A DNA stretch of 58,370 nucleotides from Acidobacteriota bacterium (GCA_016201285.1 JACQDE010000083.1:1-58370), one strand, 5' to 3'; positions 46,736 to 55,999 are shown, counted from the stretch's first letter. Notes: generated by a model from the letters alone, not told the origin. Numbers and translations: made by a program.

Positions 46736-47595
46736 CGACTCACCACCTGCGGCGCGGCCTCGATCGCTGCGGTGCGGCGGCGCGGTGCCCCGGTGCGCTT
46801 CCCCGGAAAGAGCCGTGTGACCTTTGTGCCGGGAAACTTCGTGCCGTTGGCGGCGCGGAGCAGCCCGTCGGGCACGCCGCCGCCGACGATGCGCACCTGG
46901 CGCACGCCGCCGGAAAGCGCCCGCTTGCACGCCTCGAGCTTCAGGACCATCCCGCCGGAGACTTTGTTCTGGCGGATCAGCGCTTCGACTTCCTCGCAGG
47001 AGAGAGCCTGCAACACCTTTTCGCCGTCGAGCACGCCGGCCACGTCGGTGAGGAAAATCAGCCGGTCGGCGCGGACAAATTCGGCACAGGCGGCGGCCAT
47101 GTGGTCGGCGTTGATGTTGTAGAGCTCGCCATCGGCGCCCATGCCGAGGCACGCGGCGACGGGCACCACGCCCGCGCGCCACAGCGATTCGAGAAACGTG
47201 ACGTTGGCGCCGCTCAGATAGCCGACGAAGCCGAGGCGGCCGGTGACTTCGCCCACCTGCATCGGCTCGGCCTGGAAACATTCCGCGTCGGCAGCGGAGA
47301 GGCCGATCGCCGGCACGCCCTGGCGTGAGATGGCCGCGGAGAGGCGCTTGTTGAGCAGCCCGGCGAAGACCATCACGCCGACGTCGCGCGTTTCGCGGTC
47401 GGTGACGCGCAGCCCGTTGATGAAGCTGCTCTCGATGCCCATGCGCGCGAGCGTGGCGGTGAAGATCTTTCCGCCGCCGTGGACCACCAGCAGCTCGTGG
47501 CCGTTCCGAGCGAGCTGCGCCACCTGCTGCGCGATGTTTTCGACGGCGGCTGGATCATCCAGCAGCGCGCCGGCCAGCTTGACGACAAGTCTCAT
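46732..47595 (-). CDS. argB: N-acetylglutamate kinase
   Basis: A 287-residue amino acid kinase. VVKLAGALL at the N-terminus, VVHGGGK, GLRVTDRETRDV, YNINADHMAAACAEF, LIFLTDVAGVLDG and GGMVLKLEACKRAL are present. It phosphorylates N-acetylglutamate. The C-terminus carries a 25-residue Arg/Ala-rich extension. No N-terminal arginine-sensing helix is obvious, so feedback by arginine at this step is uncertain. ATG overlaps the argC stop (ATGA). Confidence 0.92.
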   Translation of the reverse strand: MRLVVKLAGALLDDPAAVENIAQQVAQLARNGHELLVVHGGGKIFTATLARMGIESSFINGLRVTDRETRDVGVMVFAGLLNKRLSAAISRQGVPAIGLSAADAECFQAEPMQVGEVTGRLGFVGYLSGANVTFLESLWRAGVVPVAACLGMGADGELYNINADHMAAACAEFVRADRLIFLTDVAGVLDGEKVLQALSCEEVEALIRQNKVSGGMVLKLEACKRALSGGVRQVRIVGGGVPDGLLRAANGTKFPGTKVTRLFPGKRTGAPRRRTAAIEAAPQVVSR

Positions 47596-48626
47596 ATGAG
47601 CCCTGCTTCCTCCGGAGCCCCCAACATCCCGTTCAGGTTCTGCACCGCCTGACCGGCGGCGCCTTTCCCCAGGTTGTCCAAGCACGAGACGACAATCAGC
47701 CGCTCGCCCGGGGCATCGAGGGCGAAGCCGATGTCGCAAAAATTCGTGTGCGCCACGTGCTGTAGCTCCGGCAGCTTTCCGGCAGGCCAGATGCGCACCA
47801 GCGGCCGGCCGAAATAAAACTGGCGGTAGAGCGCTTCGATTTGTTCGGCGGAGCGCGGCGCGGCGAGCCACAGAGAAATCGTCGAGAGAATGCCGCGGGC
47901 GACGGGCAGCAGGTGCGTGGAGAAAATGACGTCGCGGTGCGCCAGGCCCAGATGCTCGGTGACTTCGGGCGTGTGGCGGTGCGCGAAGAGCCCGTAGGCA
48001 CGAAAGTTTTCGTTCACTTCGACGAAGTGCGTATCGCACTTGGGCTCCTTGCCAGCGCCGGTGGTGCCGGACTTGCAGTCGCAGACGACGCCCCGCTCCT
48101 TGGCGATCCAGCCCGCTTCGATCAAAGGCCGCAGGCCGAGAATGACGGAGGTCGGATAGCAGCCGGGGTTGGCGACGAGGCGCGCGCCGGGCAGGGAAGC
48201 GGCGTACATCTCCGGCAGGCCGTAGACGGCGCCGTCGAGCAGCGGGCGCGGCGGCGCGGGCAGCTTGTACCAGGACGAAAACGTGTCGGGATCGCGGAAG
48301 CGGAAGGCGCCGCTCAGATCCACGACGCGCAGGCCGGCGCCGAGCAGTTCCGGCGCGAGCTCGAGCGAAGCTTCGTGCGGCGTGGAGAGAAACACAAACT
48401 CCGCGCCGCTTTCCTTCACCGCCTGCGTCGAATACGGTTGGCAGGGCGCGTCGCCCCAGCCGCGCAACTCGGGGAAAAGCTCGGTGAGGCAGCGGAATTT
48501 CGCCGCGCCATCGCGCAGGAAGAATGTAGGCTTTTCGATGCGGGGATGCCGCAGGAGCAGCTTCGCGAGCTGGAAACCCGCGTAGCCGGTCACGCCGACA
48601 ACACCCACCCGGGCGCGAGGGCTCAT
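47592..48626 (-). CDS. argC: N-acetyl-gamma-glutamyl-phosphate reductase
   Basis: A 344-residue NADPH-dependent reductase. Rossmann motif VGVVGVTGYAG, catalytic Cys in VANPGCYPTSV, and the HTPEVTEHLG and LDNLGKGAAGQAVQNLN segments are diagnostic. It reduces acetylglutamyl phosphate to the semialdehyde. ATG overlaps the argR stop (ATGA). Confidence 0.95.
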   Translation of the reverse strand: MSPRARVGVVGVTGYAGFQLAKLLLRHPRIEKPTFFLRDGAAKFRCLTELFPELRGWGDAPCQPYSTQAVKESGAEFVFLSTPHEASLELAPELLGAGLRVVDLSGAFRFRDPDTFSSWYKLPAPPRPLLDGAVYGLPEMYAASLPGARLVANPGCYPTSVILGLRPLIEAGWIAKERGVVCDCKSGTTGAGKEPKCDTHFVEVNENFRAYGLFAHRHTPEVTEHLGLAHRDVIFSTHLLPVARGILSTISLWLAAPRSAEQIEALYRQFYFGRPLVRIWPAGKLPELQHVAHTNFCDIGFALDAPGERLIVVSCLDNLGKGAAGQAVQNLNGMLGAPEEAGLI

Positions 48627-49063
48627 CGGATCATCTCCTCCATCCGTTTCTGCACGATGAGACGACTCCGGGAAGAAGGCGTGATGATGAGGACGGTATC
48701 GTCGCCGGCGATGGTGCCGGAGATTTCTTTCCAGCGTTCGACGTCGAGGGCGCGGGCGATGGGCTGGGCGCCGCCGGGCGGCGTCTTCAGCACGAGCAGG
48801 TTTTGCGCCGGGCGCAGGTCGGTGAGGAACTCGCGCAGGGCGCGTTCGAGCGCCGCCAGCGGCGGGGCTTCCTCGGCGAGCGGCTTGTAACCGGACGCCG
48901 TTTTCACCAGTTGCAGCTCCTGCAGGTCGCGGGAAAGCGTGGCCTGGGTGACGCGCATGCCGAGGTGGTGCAGGCGGCGCCGCAATTCATCCTGGCTCGA
49001 GATGGCATCGCTGGCGATCACTTTCAGGATCTGTCCTTGCCGAAACTTTTTTTGTGCGCCCAT
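48623..49063 (-). CDS. argR: Arginine repressor
   Basis: A 146-residue ArgR/AhrC. N-terminal winged helix (ISSQDELRRRLHHLG, VTQATLSRDLQEL) and C-terminal hexamer/arginine-binding core with GTIAGDDTVLII. With arginine bound it represses arginine-biosynthesis genes. It is the first gene of the cluster, so it controls its own synthesis; an ARG-box-like site lies 32 bases upstream. ATG at 49063 is taken because it begins the conserved part; the Shine-Dalgarno is weak, and the frame continues upstream to 49129. Confidence 0.93.
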   Translation of the reverse strand: MGAQKKFRQGQILKVIASDAISSQDELRRRLHHLGMRVTQATLSRDLQELQLVKTASGYKPLAEEAPPLAALERALREFLTDLRPAQNLLVLKTPPGGAQPIARALDVERWKEISGTIAGDDTVLIITPSSRSRLIVQKRMEEMIR

Positions 49064-49094
49064 GTGTCCGCGCGATCCAGAGTATACAGACAAC

Positions 49095-49108
49095 TGCATA
49101 TTTATACG
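49095..49108 (-). promoter_or_regulatory. ARG-box-like operator upstream of argR
   Basis: On the minus strand CGTATAAATATGCA matches the ARG-box pattern TGNATWWWWATNCA at all but the first position. A second degenerate half-site TGTAT lies about 20 bases nearer the gene, followed by a TATACT -10-like box (49086-49081). Position fits ArgR autoregulation of the whole cluster. Confidence 0.6.
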
Positions 49109-49294
49109 AGAGCTGGCGGGCGATGTCAAATGAAATCTGGAGTGCGAGTGCCAGGGGTTGTGGATTCCTTGCTGGGCAGGGGGGCGCGGGCTGGGCGCGA
49201 CCGGAGGCAGTGGATATGCAGATTCCTCGCTCCGCGCCCTTGGACGCGGACGGCGATTCGCGCGGAATGGCAGCGCGCGAAAGCGCCGTGCGGC

Positions 49295-49651
49295 TCACAG
49301 GTAAGGCCGGTACGGGTTGATGAACGTGAAGGCCACGGCGATCGTCGAGCGCACCGGCTTGCCGTCGAGACGCGCCGGGCGGAATTTCCACTGCTTCACG
49401 CACTTTACTGCTTCCGGCGTGAGCGATTTGATGTCCTTGATGACCTTGATGTCCTCGATGGCGCCGCTCGAGTCCACCGTCACCTGCAGGACAACCGTGC
49501 CGAAGGCCACGCTGGTGATCGGGTAGTACAGTTCCGCCGTGGAGACAATTTCCACCGGTTCGAGGCGCGGTCCGGTCTCCTCCGGGCGTTGTGCCAGCGA
49601 AAGCGAAGCAAAAAGCGCCAGCAAGGCCAGCGTTCCAATCAGGCGTCGCAT
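49295..49651 (-). CDS. Small TonB C-terminal-domain protein
   Basis: A 118-residue exported protein: signal peptide (IGTLALLALFASLSLAQ), then one TonB_C domain (ELYYPITSVAFGTVVLQVTVDSSGAIEDIKVIKDI... CVKQWKFRPARLDGKPV). Unlike true TonB it lacks a periplasm-spanning Pro-rich region, and the N-terminal hydrophobic stretch looks cleavable. It may act as a periplasmic adapter rather than an energy transducer. GAGGAGGTG upstream fixes the ATG. Confidence 0.85.
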   Translation of the reverse strand: MRRLIGTLALLALFASLSLAQRPEETGPRLEPVEIVSTAELYYPITSVAFGTVVLQVTVDSSGAIEDIKVIKDIKSLTPEAVKCVKQWKFRPARLDGKPVRSTIAVAFTFINPYRPYL

Positions 49652-49957
49652 AGGGACACCTCCTCTTCTCTATCTTTGAACGTTTGGATGTCACCGGCTT
49701 GCACGGTGTGATCCGCCGGATTTGAAAATCAAGGCGAACGTCAGGCGAAGATACTCCGCTTCCGAGGGCTGCAAAGCCATGTTCCCCGGCCAGGTACCGG
49801 CCCTGCCGGGGGGGGGTGACGAATACGCGGCGAAGGCACAATCAGAAGCTTTTAATCCTGTCTTACCCGGATTTTAATGCAGCCGTATCAGAGTGTCGCG
49901 CAAGGAAGTTCGGGCATGGGCCGTCTTCCCATTGGGATTTGTCAGGTGGAGGACGTT
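49652..49957. other. Divergent promoter region, no gene
   Basis: About 300 bases between two divergent genes. A run of nine G (49808-49816) next to CCGGCCCTGCC, and a T-rich stretch (49850-49875). No RNA gene or convincing promoter pair is recognised. Confidence 0.4.
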
Positions 49958-50383
49958 ATGACAGGGCAGTTCGAAGTTCTGGTGGCCGCATCCGACGCGG
50001 AGAATCGCCGCGAGCTCACGCAGATGCTCTCCGGCATGGGTTTGAAGCCAGCGATCTCTTCCTCGGTGCAGGAAGCGCAAGCCATTCTTTCCGCGAAACC
50101 GGTGTCGCTGGTGTTCTGCGAAGAAAAGCTCGCGGACGGAAACTACCAGGACGTATTGCGCGCGGTGAAGAGAACCGCGGAGAAGGCGCCCGTGGTCGTG
50201 TCGTCGCGGAAACAGGACTGGTACGAGTATCTGGAAGCGCTGCGGCTGGGCGCGTTTGAATTTCTGGACGGCCCGGTGCGCGCGATGGACGTGGAGATGA
50301 TCGTGCGCTATGCGGTACGCCTGGCCGACGCCGCCGAGCGCAACAGCCACCTCCGCGCGGAACGCCCCGCCCGCGTCCTCTAA
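49958..50383 (+). CDS. Degenerate response-regulator receiver protein
   Basis: A 141-residue single-domain protein with the receiver fold: LVAASDAENRRELTQML (acidic pocket), LVFCEEKLADGNY, VVVSSRKQ and LGAFEFLDGPVRAMDVEMIV. The phospho-acceptor position is Glu (E55) instead of Asp, and the conserved Lys is replaced (LDGP, G105). It cannot be phosphorylated in the normal way and may act as a constitutively active or protein-binding pseudo-receiver. GGAGG six bases before the ATG fixes the start. No histidine kinase is nearby; a second receiver is fused to an AAA+ protein 2.8 kb further on. Confidence 0.8.
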   Translation: MTGQFEVLVAASDAENRRELTQMLSGMGLKPAISSSVQEAQAILSAKPVSLVFCEEKLADGNYQDVLRAVKRTAEKAPVVVSSRKQDWYEYLEALRLGAFEFLDGPVRAMDVEMIVRYAVRLADAAERNSHLRAERPARVL

Positions 50384-50584
50384 GCGGGTCCGCCGAAGCA
50401 AATGCCGGATGTGCGGCCGCCGCGCGGCGAATAGGCGCCATAGGGCAGCGGGCGTTGAGTCAGCGGGAAGTAAGCCAGCCCCGCTACGAAAATCAAAGAC
50501 AATCCAGTTCTCACATTTTGAAACATCAGCTCGGATGAGTGCGTGCCGGGCAGGGTGAAAGCGGGCACAAGCTAGAAGCCTGTG

Positions 50585-52426
50585 CTACTGAGACTGGCTG
50601 GCGCGGATTTCCTGCCAGCGCCGCGGGCGTTTCTTGGGGTCGAGGACTTTCTTGCGCAGGCGGATGGATTTGGGCGTGACTTCAACCCACTCATCGTCGG
50701 CGATGAAATCGAGCGCCTGCTCGAGGTTCAATTCGCGGTGGGGGATCAGGCGGATGGCCTCGTCCGCGCCGGAAGCGCGCATATTGGTCTGCTTCTTTTC
50801 CTTGGTAATGTTCACATCCATGTCGTCTTCGCGGGCATTTTCGCCGACGATCATTCCTTCGTACACGGCGACGACCGGCCCGATGAACATTTCGCCGCGC
50901 TCCTGGAGGTTCCACAGCGCGTAGGCGGTGGAGGCGCCGGCGCGGTCGGCGACGAGCACACCGGTGGGCCGCAGAGCCATCTCGCCGGCGTATTCGGTCC
51001 AGCCCTCGAAGAGGGAATGGACCAGAGCGGTGCCGCGGGAATCGGTGAGCAGCAGGCTGCGCAGGCCGATCAGCCCGCGCGAGGGGATACGGAACTCCAT
51101 GCGCACGCGGCCGGTGCCGTGGTTCACCATCTTGATCATTTCCGCGCGGCGGCTGCCGACCAGCTCGATCACAATGCCGGTGAAGGACTCGGGGATATCA
51201 ATAACGAGCAATTCGAGCGGCTCCATGCGGCGGCCGTTTTCCTCGCGGACGACGATGGTGGGCTTGCCGGCCATCATCTCGTAGCCTTCGCGGCGCATCG
51301 TTTCGATCAGGATGGCGAGCTGCAATTCGCCGCGGCCGAGCACGCGGAAGGAATCGGTGGCGCCGGTCTCTTCGACGCGGATGGAGACGTTGGTGAGAAG
51401 CTCTTTCTGGAGACGGTCGCGGAGGTCGCGCGAGGTGACAAACTGCCCTTCGCGGCCGGCGAAGGGAGAGGTGTTCACGGTGAAGACCATGGTGATGGTG
51501 GGCTCGTCAATGGTAAGCGGCTCGAGCGGCGCCGGGCGTTCCGGGTCGGTGAGGCTTTCGCCAATCTGAATGCCTTCGACGCCGGCGATGGCGGCGATAT
51601 CGCCCGCGACGACGGCTTCGGTCTCATCGCGGGTCAGGCCGCGAAAGGTGAAGAGCTTGGTGATTTTCGTGCGCACGAGGCTGCCGTCGAGCTTGGCGAT
51701 GGCCACTTCGGAGCCGTTGCGGATGGTGCCGTTGAAAACGCGTGCGATGGCGATGCGGCCGAGGAAGTCGCTGTAGTCAAGGTTGGTCACCTGCGCTTGC
51801 AGAACGCCTTCAGGGTCGCCGGCCGGCGGCGGAATGGATTTGACGATAGCATCGAAGAGCGGGGCCAGATCCATGGAGCTGTCGCCGATGGCGTGATGAG
51901 CCACGCCGGTTTTGGCGTTGGTGTAAATCACCGGGAAGTCGATCTGGTCTTCGGTGGCGTCGAGATCAATGAAAAGGTCATAGACCTCGTTGAGCACGGC
52001 CTGGCAGCGGGCGTCGCTGCGGTCAATTTTATTGAGCACGACAACCGGCGGGAGCTTGGCCTGAAGCGCCTTCTGGAGAACGTAGCGCGTCTGCGGGAGC
52101 GGGCCTTCGCTGGCGTCCACTAGCAGGAGCACGCCGTCCACCATGCGCAGGGCGCGCTCGACTTCGCCGCCGAAGTCGCTGTGGCCGGGCGTATCCACGA
52201 TGTTGATTTTGGTGTCGCCGTAGAAGAGCGCAGTGTTCTTGGCCAGGATGGTGATGCCGCGCTCGCGTTCGAGCTCATTGGAGTCCATGACGCGGTCCAC
52301 CACGGCCTGGTTGGCGCGGAAGGTGCCGCTCTGGCGGAGCATCGAATCCACGAGCGTCGTCTTGCCGTGGTCCACGTGCGCGATGATGGCGATGTTGCGA
52401 ATGTTTTGTCTCAAGGAATTGGCCAC
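50585..52426 (-). CDS. typA: Translational GTPase TypA/BipA
   Basis: A 613-residue GTPase: G1 [15 protein letters not shown]3 [15 protein letters not shown]4 NKIDRSDAR, then EF-G-like domains and the BipA-specific C-terminal domain ([22 protein letters not shown]). It binds ribosomes and aids assembly and stress adaptation. The start is GTG; the upstream region has only a weak ribosome site. It is convergent with the receiver gene. Confidence 0.95.
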   Translation of the reverse strand: MANSLRQNIRNIAIIAHVDHGKTTLVDSMLRQSGTFRANQAVVDRVMDSNELERERGITILAKNTALFYGDTKINIVDTPGHSDFGGEVERALRMVDGVLLLVDASEGPLPQTRYVLQKALQAKLPPVVVLNKIDRSDARCQAVLNEVYDLFIDLDATEDQIDFPVIYTNAKTGVAHHAIGDSSMDLAPLFDAIVKSIPPPAGDPEGVLQAQVTNLDYSDFLGRIAIARVFNGTIRNGSEVAIAKLDGSLVRTKITKLFTFRGLTRDETEAVVAGDIAAIAGVEGIQIGESLTDPERPAPLEPLTIDEPTITMVFTVNTSPFAGREGQFVTSRDLRDRLQKELLTNVSIRVEETGATDSFRVLGRGELQLAILIETMRREGYEMMAGKPTIVVREENGRRMEPLELLVIDIPESFTGIVIELVGSRRAEMIKMVNHGTGRVRMEFRIPSRGLIGLRSLLLTDSRGTALVHSLFEGWTEYAGEMALRPTGVLVADRAGASTAYALWNLQERGEMFIGPVVAVYEGMIVGENAREDDMDVNITKEKKQTNMRASGADEAIRLIPHRELNLEQALDFIADDEWVEVTPKSIRLRKKVLDPKKRPRRWQEIRASQSQ

Positions 52427-52450
52427 TTTCGGATGAGCGCTGTTGAACCC

Positions 52451-52624
52451 TTATTCTAGCATCTTTTCCGTGATTGCGCCGGGCGTGACTCGCCCGGTAA
52501 AGCGCGCGGCTGGCGCTGGCCCCGCCACCGGCTCGGCCGCGGCGCACGAGGCGGAGCAGAAGACGCTGCTCGCCCCGGCGTTCGCGGCCGGCAATGATTC
52601 ATAATCTACGCTGGCGTCGCACAT
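52451..52624 (-). CDS. Possible 57-residue Cys-bearing small protein
   Basis: A short open frame 25 bases before typA on the same strand. It starts MCDASVDYESLPA and contains VFCSASCAAAE, a C-x3-C pair reminiscent of YHS-type metal sites. The rest is Pro/Ala-rich. It could be a real leader gene or a chance frame in GC-rich DNA; the ribosome site is poor. Confidence 0.25.
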   Translation of the reverse strand: MCDASVDYESLPAANAGASSVFCSASCAAAEPVAGPAPAARFTGRVTPGAITEKMLE

Positions 52625-52753
52625 TGTCCCGCCGCCCTTCGGCGGGCGTGAATTCATTGAAATAGACTCCCTTTTGGGCTATGTTTAGCTTCTAACGTCA
52701 AAGGCCTGGGAAGGAAAATCGGTTCGGTGGGTCTGCGGGGAGCGGACTTGTCC

Positions 52754-54169
52754 ATGACTGGCAAACCTGAGGCTTTGCGAAACCTGCTGGTGTTGCTCTC
52801 CCAGAAAGTTGTCGGCCAGCCGGCGGCCATGAAGTCCATCGTTCCCTACATCCAGATGTACATGGCCGACCTGAGCCCGGCGGGGCGTCCCGTGGGCGTC
52901 TTCCTGTTGCTGGGGCCGACCGGCACGGGCAAGACCAAGACGGTGGAGGCCATCGCCGACGTCCTGCACGGCAGCGAGAAGAAAGTGCTGAAGGTGGACT
53001 GCGGCGGCTACCAGATGGAGCACGAAGTGGCCAAGCTGATCGGCTCGCCGCCGGGCTACCTGGGCCACCGCGAGACCCAGCCGGTGCTGACGCAGGCCAG
53101 GCTGGACGCCGTCACCAGCGAGTACTGCGGGCTTTCGCTGGTGCTGTTCGACGAAATCGAGAAGGCCGCTCCTTCGCTCACGCAGCTCCTGCTGGGCATC
53201 ATGGACAAGGCCACGCTGCAGCTCGGCGACGGCAACACCGTCAATTTCGAGAACGCGCTCCTCTTCTTCACCAGCAACCTCGGCGCCCGCGAGATGATGA
53301 AGGAGACCAGCGAGTCGTTCGGCTTTCGCGCCGGCGTCAGCCGCGAGCGCGGCGATGTCACCACCCGGCTCGAGAACATCGCCCTGAACGCGGTGAAGAA
53401 AAAGTTTGCCCCGGAGTTCGTCAACCGCATTGACGCCGTCATCACCTACTTGCCGCTCGAGACGGAATCGCTCTCGCAGATCCTCGACCAGCACATCACC
53501 GAGCTGCAAAGCCACGTGAACACGCGGCTCGGCGCGCGCTGCTTCAGCATCGAGGTGACGCCGGAGAGCCGTGAGTTCCTGCTGCGCAAGGGCACCAGCG
53601 CCGAATTCGGCGCCCGCGAGCTGAAACGCACCATCCATCGCCACCTGACGCAGCCGCTGGCCGCGCTCGTTGCCGGGGGGCAGGTGGACGCCGGCGCGCG
53701 CGTCAACGTCGAACTGGATGCGGACGGCGAACGCCTGAGCCTCCGCGTGGTGTCCGGCGAGGAAGTCCCCATCCCCGTGCATCCCTCGGTGCTGATCGTG
53801 GACGACAACCGCGACCTGCTCAACTTTCTCAAGAGCGCCATGATCCATGCGCAGTGGGACGTGGAAACCGCCGAATCCTTGCATGCCGCGCGGGATCTCT
53901 TTGAGAGCAAGAAATTTAATGCCGTTGTGCTCGACTACATGCTACCCGACGGCACCGGTGTCGAGCTGGCGCTGGAATTCCATGCCCGGAACCACGCGCT
54001 CCGGCAGGTGGTGATGTGCGGTGTCCCGCTGCCGCCCGGCGAGCAGGAGATGTGCAAGGAGTTAAAATTCTCCGTGCTCCAGAAACCGTTTCTCCCCACC
54101 ACCCTGCTGAACCTGCTCCGCTCGCACCTGTCCTCGCCAACGCGCGCCGTGCAGCGGGCGGCGAAGTAG
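52754..54169 (+). CDS. ClpB-D2-like AAA+ ATPase fused to a receiver domain
   Basis: A 471-residue fusion. Residues 15-335 are a single Clp-type AAA+ module: Walker A GPTGTGKT (54-61), pore-like GYLGH (101-105), Walker B LVLFDEIE (129-136), sensor-1 TSN, arginine finger FVNRID (R225) and sensor-2 FGAREL. The N-domain and D1 of ClpB/ClpA are absent. Residues 343-460 form an intact receiver: acidic pair D350/D351, phospho-acceptor D394 (VVLDYMLPDG) and K444 (QKPF), with Cys where Thr/Ser is usual. Phosphorylation may control an unfoldase or remodeller; this is inference. The ATG at 52754 has GGGGAG 11 bases upstream; a GTG at 52727 is an alternative. Confidence 0.85.
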   Translation: MTGKPEALRNLLVLLSQKVVGQPAAMKSIVPYIQMYMADLSPAGRPVGVFLLLGPTGTGKTKTVEAIADVLHGSEKKVLKVDCGGYQMEHEVAKLIGSPPGYLGHRETQPVLTQARLDAVTSEYCGLSLVLFDEIEKAAPSLTQLLLGIMDKATLQLGDGNTVNFENALLFFTSNLGAREMMKETSESFGFRAGVSRERGDVTTRLENIALNAVKKKFAPEFVNRIDAVITYLPLETESLSQILDQHITELQSHVNTRLGARCFSIEVTPESREFLLRKGTSAEFGARELKRTIHRHLTQPLAALVAGGQVDAGARVNVELDADGERLSLRVVSGEEVPIPVHPSVLIVDDNRDLLNFLKSAMIHAQWDVETAESLHAARDLFESKKFNAVVLDYMLPDGTGVELALEFHARNHALRQVVMCGVPLPPGEQEMCKELKFSVLQKPFLPTTLLNLLRSHLSSPTRAVQRAAK

Positions 54170-54177
54170 CCTGGCAC

Positions 54178-55008
54178 TCACCCGATGATGGCGATCGTGT
54201 CCAGCATTTTCTCCGCAAGCGCCGTCTCACCCATTATCACCGCGCGCGCCTGGGCGTCTTCCTTACGAAGCCCCTTGGTGAAGAGCCGCCAGGCATCCTC
54301 CGCATCGAGCGTCACGCGCGCCGCGGCCGGCGGCGCGCCCTCGACGTAAAGATTCCATGCGGCGCCCTTGCGCATCAGGAACCAATCGCTCCCGGCCGCA
54401 CCGGTGATCGTCAGTTGCACGATCGTGCCTTCCGCGGCGGGGACGTCGCGGTACGTGCGCGGCAGCGCGTGGACGAACGCTTCCAGCACCGGCGCGAAAA
54501 AGCGCCGCTGCTTGAGTCCCGGCCGGTCCACCGCGTCGCGGATCTGCTGCTGATGGTGCCAGCGCTCGGTGTATTCACGCGCCAGGTCGAGCCAGACCGG
54601 CGCTGGCTCCGCACTCGCCCAGTCCACCGGCACGCCCTTGGCGTGCGGGTCGAGCGAGGCGAAATACTCCTCCACCTGCGGCCCCGTCCACGCGAGCAGG
54701 TCGCAGAGCACGCGCGGGCTCATGCGCTGCGCGGCCGCCGTCCAGGTTTCATTCAAACGGTTGATGAGCGCCACCAGGTCGCTCCAACTCTCGATCGGTT
54801 TTCCGGGGGGTGTGAAAGCGTCGCGCCGCCGCGAAAGAATCCCAATGTCGCCAGCGAGCAGGTGCTGCGCGATGTCCTTTACGCACCAGCCCGCGCAGGA
54901 GGTCGGCCGCGCCCACTCCTCCGGGGTGAGGCTCGAGAGCAGCGCGAGCAACTCCGCGCGGATCTCGGGGAACAGCTCAAGGACCATCACCGGCGTCGGG
55001 GGCTTCAT
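54178..55008 (-). CDS. MDMPI/DinB-type maleylpyruvate-isomerase-like protein
   Basis: A 276-residue protein of the DinB-like four-helix metal-binding superfamily (MDMPI N-terminal type): SLTPEEWARPTSCAGWCVKDIAQHLLAGDIG near the N-terminus with a His ligand, EYTERWHHQQQIRDAV with two more His, and a C-terminal SCP2-like domain (AWNLYVEGAPPAAARVTLDAEDAWRLF). Relatives in Actinobacteria use mycothiol, which Acidobacteriota are not known to make, so a different thiol or a non-isomerase role is likely. AAAGGAAGCGG before the ATG sets the start. It converges with the AAA+/receiver gene. Confidence 0.75.
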   Translation of the reverse strand: MKPPTPVMVLELFPEIRAELLALLSSLTPEEWARPTSCAGWCVKDIAQHLLAGDIGILSRRRDAFTPPGKPIESWSDLVALINRLNETWTAAAQRMSPRVLCDLLAWTGPQVEEYFASLDPHAKGVPVDWASAEPAPVWLDLAREYTERWHHQQQIRDAVDRPGLKQRRFFAPVLEAFVHALPRTYRDVPAAEGTIVQLTITGAAGSDWFLMRKGAAWNLYVEGAPPAAARVTLDAEDAWRLFTKGLRKEDAQARAVIMGETALAEKMLDTIAIIG

Positions 55009-55147
55009 CCGCTTGCTTCCTTTCGCGAAAAAACTCCGCCGATTGTACCGGAAGACGAGACCCCGCGGCGTTTGTGATTTACGCGGGAAGAATTTCGCGG
55101 GGTGAGGGAATCTGCTATTCTGAGCGCTCGCCAAAGGAGAGTCGCCG

Positions 55148-55882
55148 ATGCGTTCGATGATCCGCCGATGGTTCGCCGGGATGTTGCTCGCAGCTTTTTT
55201 CTGCGCGGCGCCGTGTGTTGTGTTCGCGCAGCAGGCTGCCGGGCCGCAGGAAAAAAGCGTCAAGCCGGGGATCAACGACCGGTGGCGCAACCCGGACATC
55301 AAGCCGCTGGTCGAAAGCCTGGAAACCGAAAGCCGCGAAATCTACCACGAGCGCGAGGCGCTGGCGCGGCTGGTGGACCCCAAACCGGGCATGGCGGTGG
55401 CGGACATCGGCGCGGGCTCCGGCTTCATGACCGAACTCTTCGCGAAGATGGTGGGTGTTTCCGGCCTCGTGTACGCGGTGGACATCAATCAGAAAATGCT
55501 CGAGCACATCGCGCGGCGCGCGTCGCAGGACGGCCTGAAAAACATTCAGACGGTGCTGGACAACGACACGTCCACGGAACTGCCGGCGAATTCCGTGGAC
55601 CTCATTTTTCTCTGCGATACTTATCATCACTTCGAATATCCCAAGGCCATACTGGCTTCGATGTATAAAGCGCTGCGACCGGGCGGGCAGGTGGTGCTGG
55701 TGGAGTTTCATCTCCTGCAAGGGAAATCGCCATCGTGGATGTTCGAGCACGTCCGCGCGGGGCAGGAAGTGTTTACGAAAGAATTTGTGGACGCGGGCTT
55801 CGAGTTCGTCACCGTGCACGAATCGCCGTTTTTCCAGGAAAACTACATTCTGCGCTTCCGCAAGGCGGAGGCGCGGCGCTAA
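55148..55882 (+). CDS. Exported class I SAM-dependent methyltransferase
   Basis: A 244-residue protein with a clear signal peptide (FAGMLLAAFFCAAPCVVFAQ) before a Rossmann methyltransferase: motif I ADIGAGSGFMTELFA near residue 90, YAVDINQKML (motif II), and VDLIFLCDTYHHFEYP (motif IV). The fold is complete. Export is unexpected, because SAM is cytosolic; either the N-terminus stays as a membrane anchor with the domain inside, or the protein has another role. Similar predicted-secreted methyltransferases occur in Acidobacteriota and Planctomycetes. Start ATG 55148 is preceded by AAAGGAGAGTCGCCG. Confidence 0.82.
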   Translation: MRSMIRRWFAGMLLAAFFCAAPCVVFAQQAAGPQEKSVKPGINDRWRNPDIKPLVESLETESREIYHEREALARLVDPKPGMAVADIGAGSGFMTELFAKMVGVSGLVYAVDINQKMLEHIARRASQDGLKNIQTVLDNDTSTELPANSVDLIFLCDTYHHFEYPKAILASMYKALRPGGQVVLVEFHLLQGKSPSWMFEHVRAGQEVFTKEFVDAGFEFVTVHESPFFQENYILRFRKAEARR

Positions 55883-55999
55883 CGGAACTCCGGAAAGCGC
55901 AGTAAGGCTTTCGAACTTCCAGCCGACATCCCAACAACCGCGGTCCGTAGCCTGCTAAAATTTAGTCAGACGCAGAGCGAATCTGCGCCTGCTTTCCAC

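Noticed and set aside
45581..47122. 513-codon plus-strand frame across argD/argB
   Set aside because: Complementary to well-defined arginine enzymes; a high-GC artefact.
50582..52123. 513-codon plus-strand frame opposite typA
   Set aside because: Antisense shadow of a conserved GTPase; no motif, biased composition.
55883..55999. Possible SAM or cobalamin riboswitch before the metH stub
   Set aside because: The stretch is too short, and no conserved B12-box or SAM-aptamer core could be recognised.
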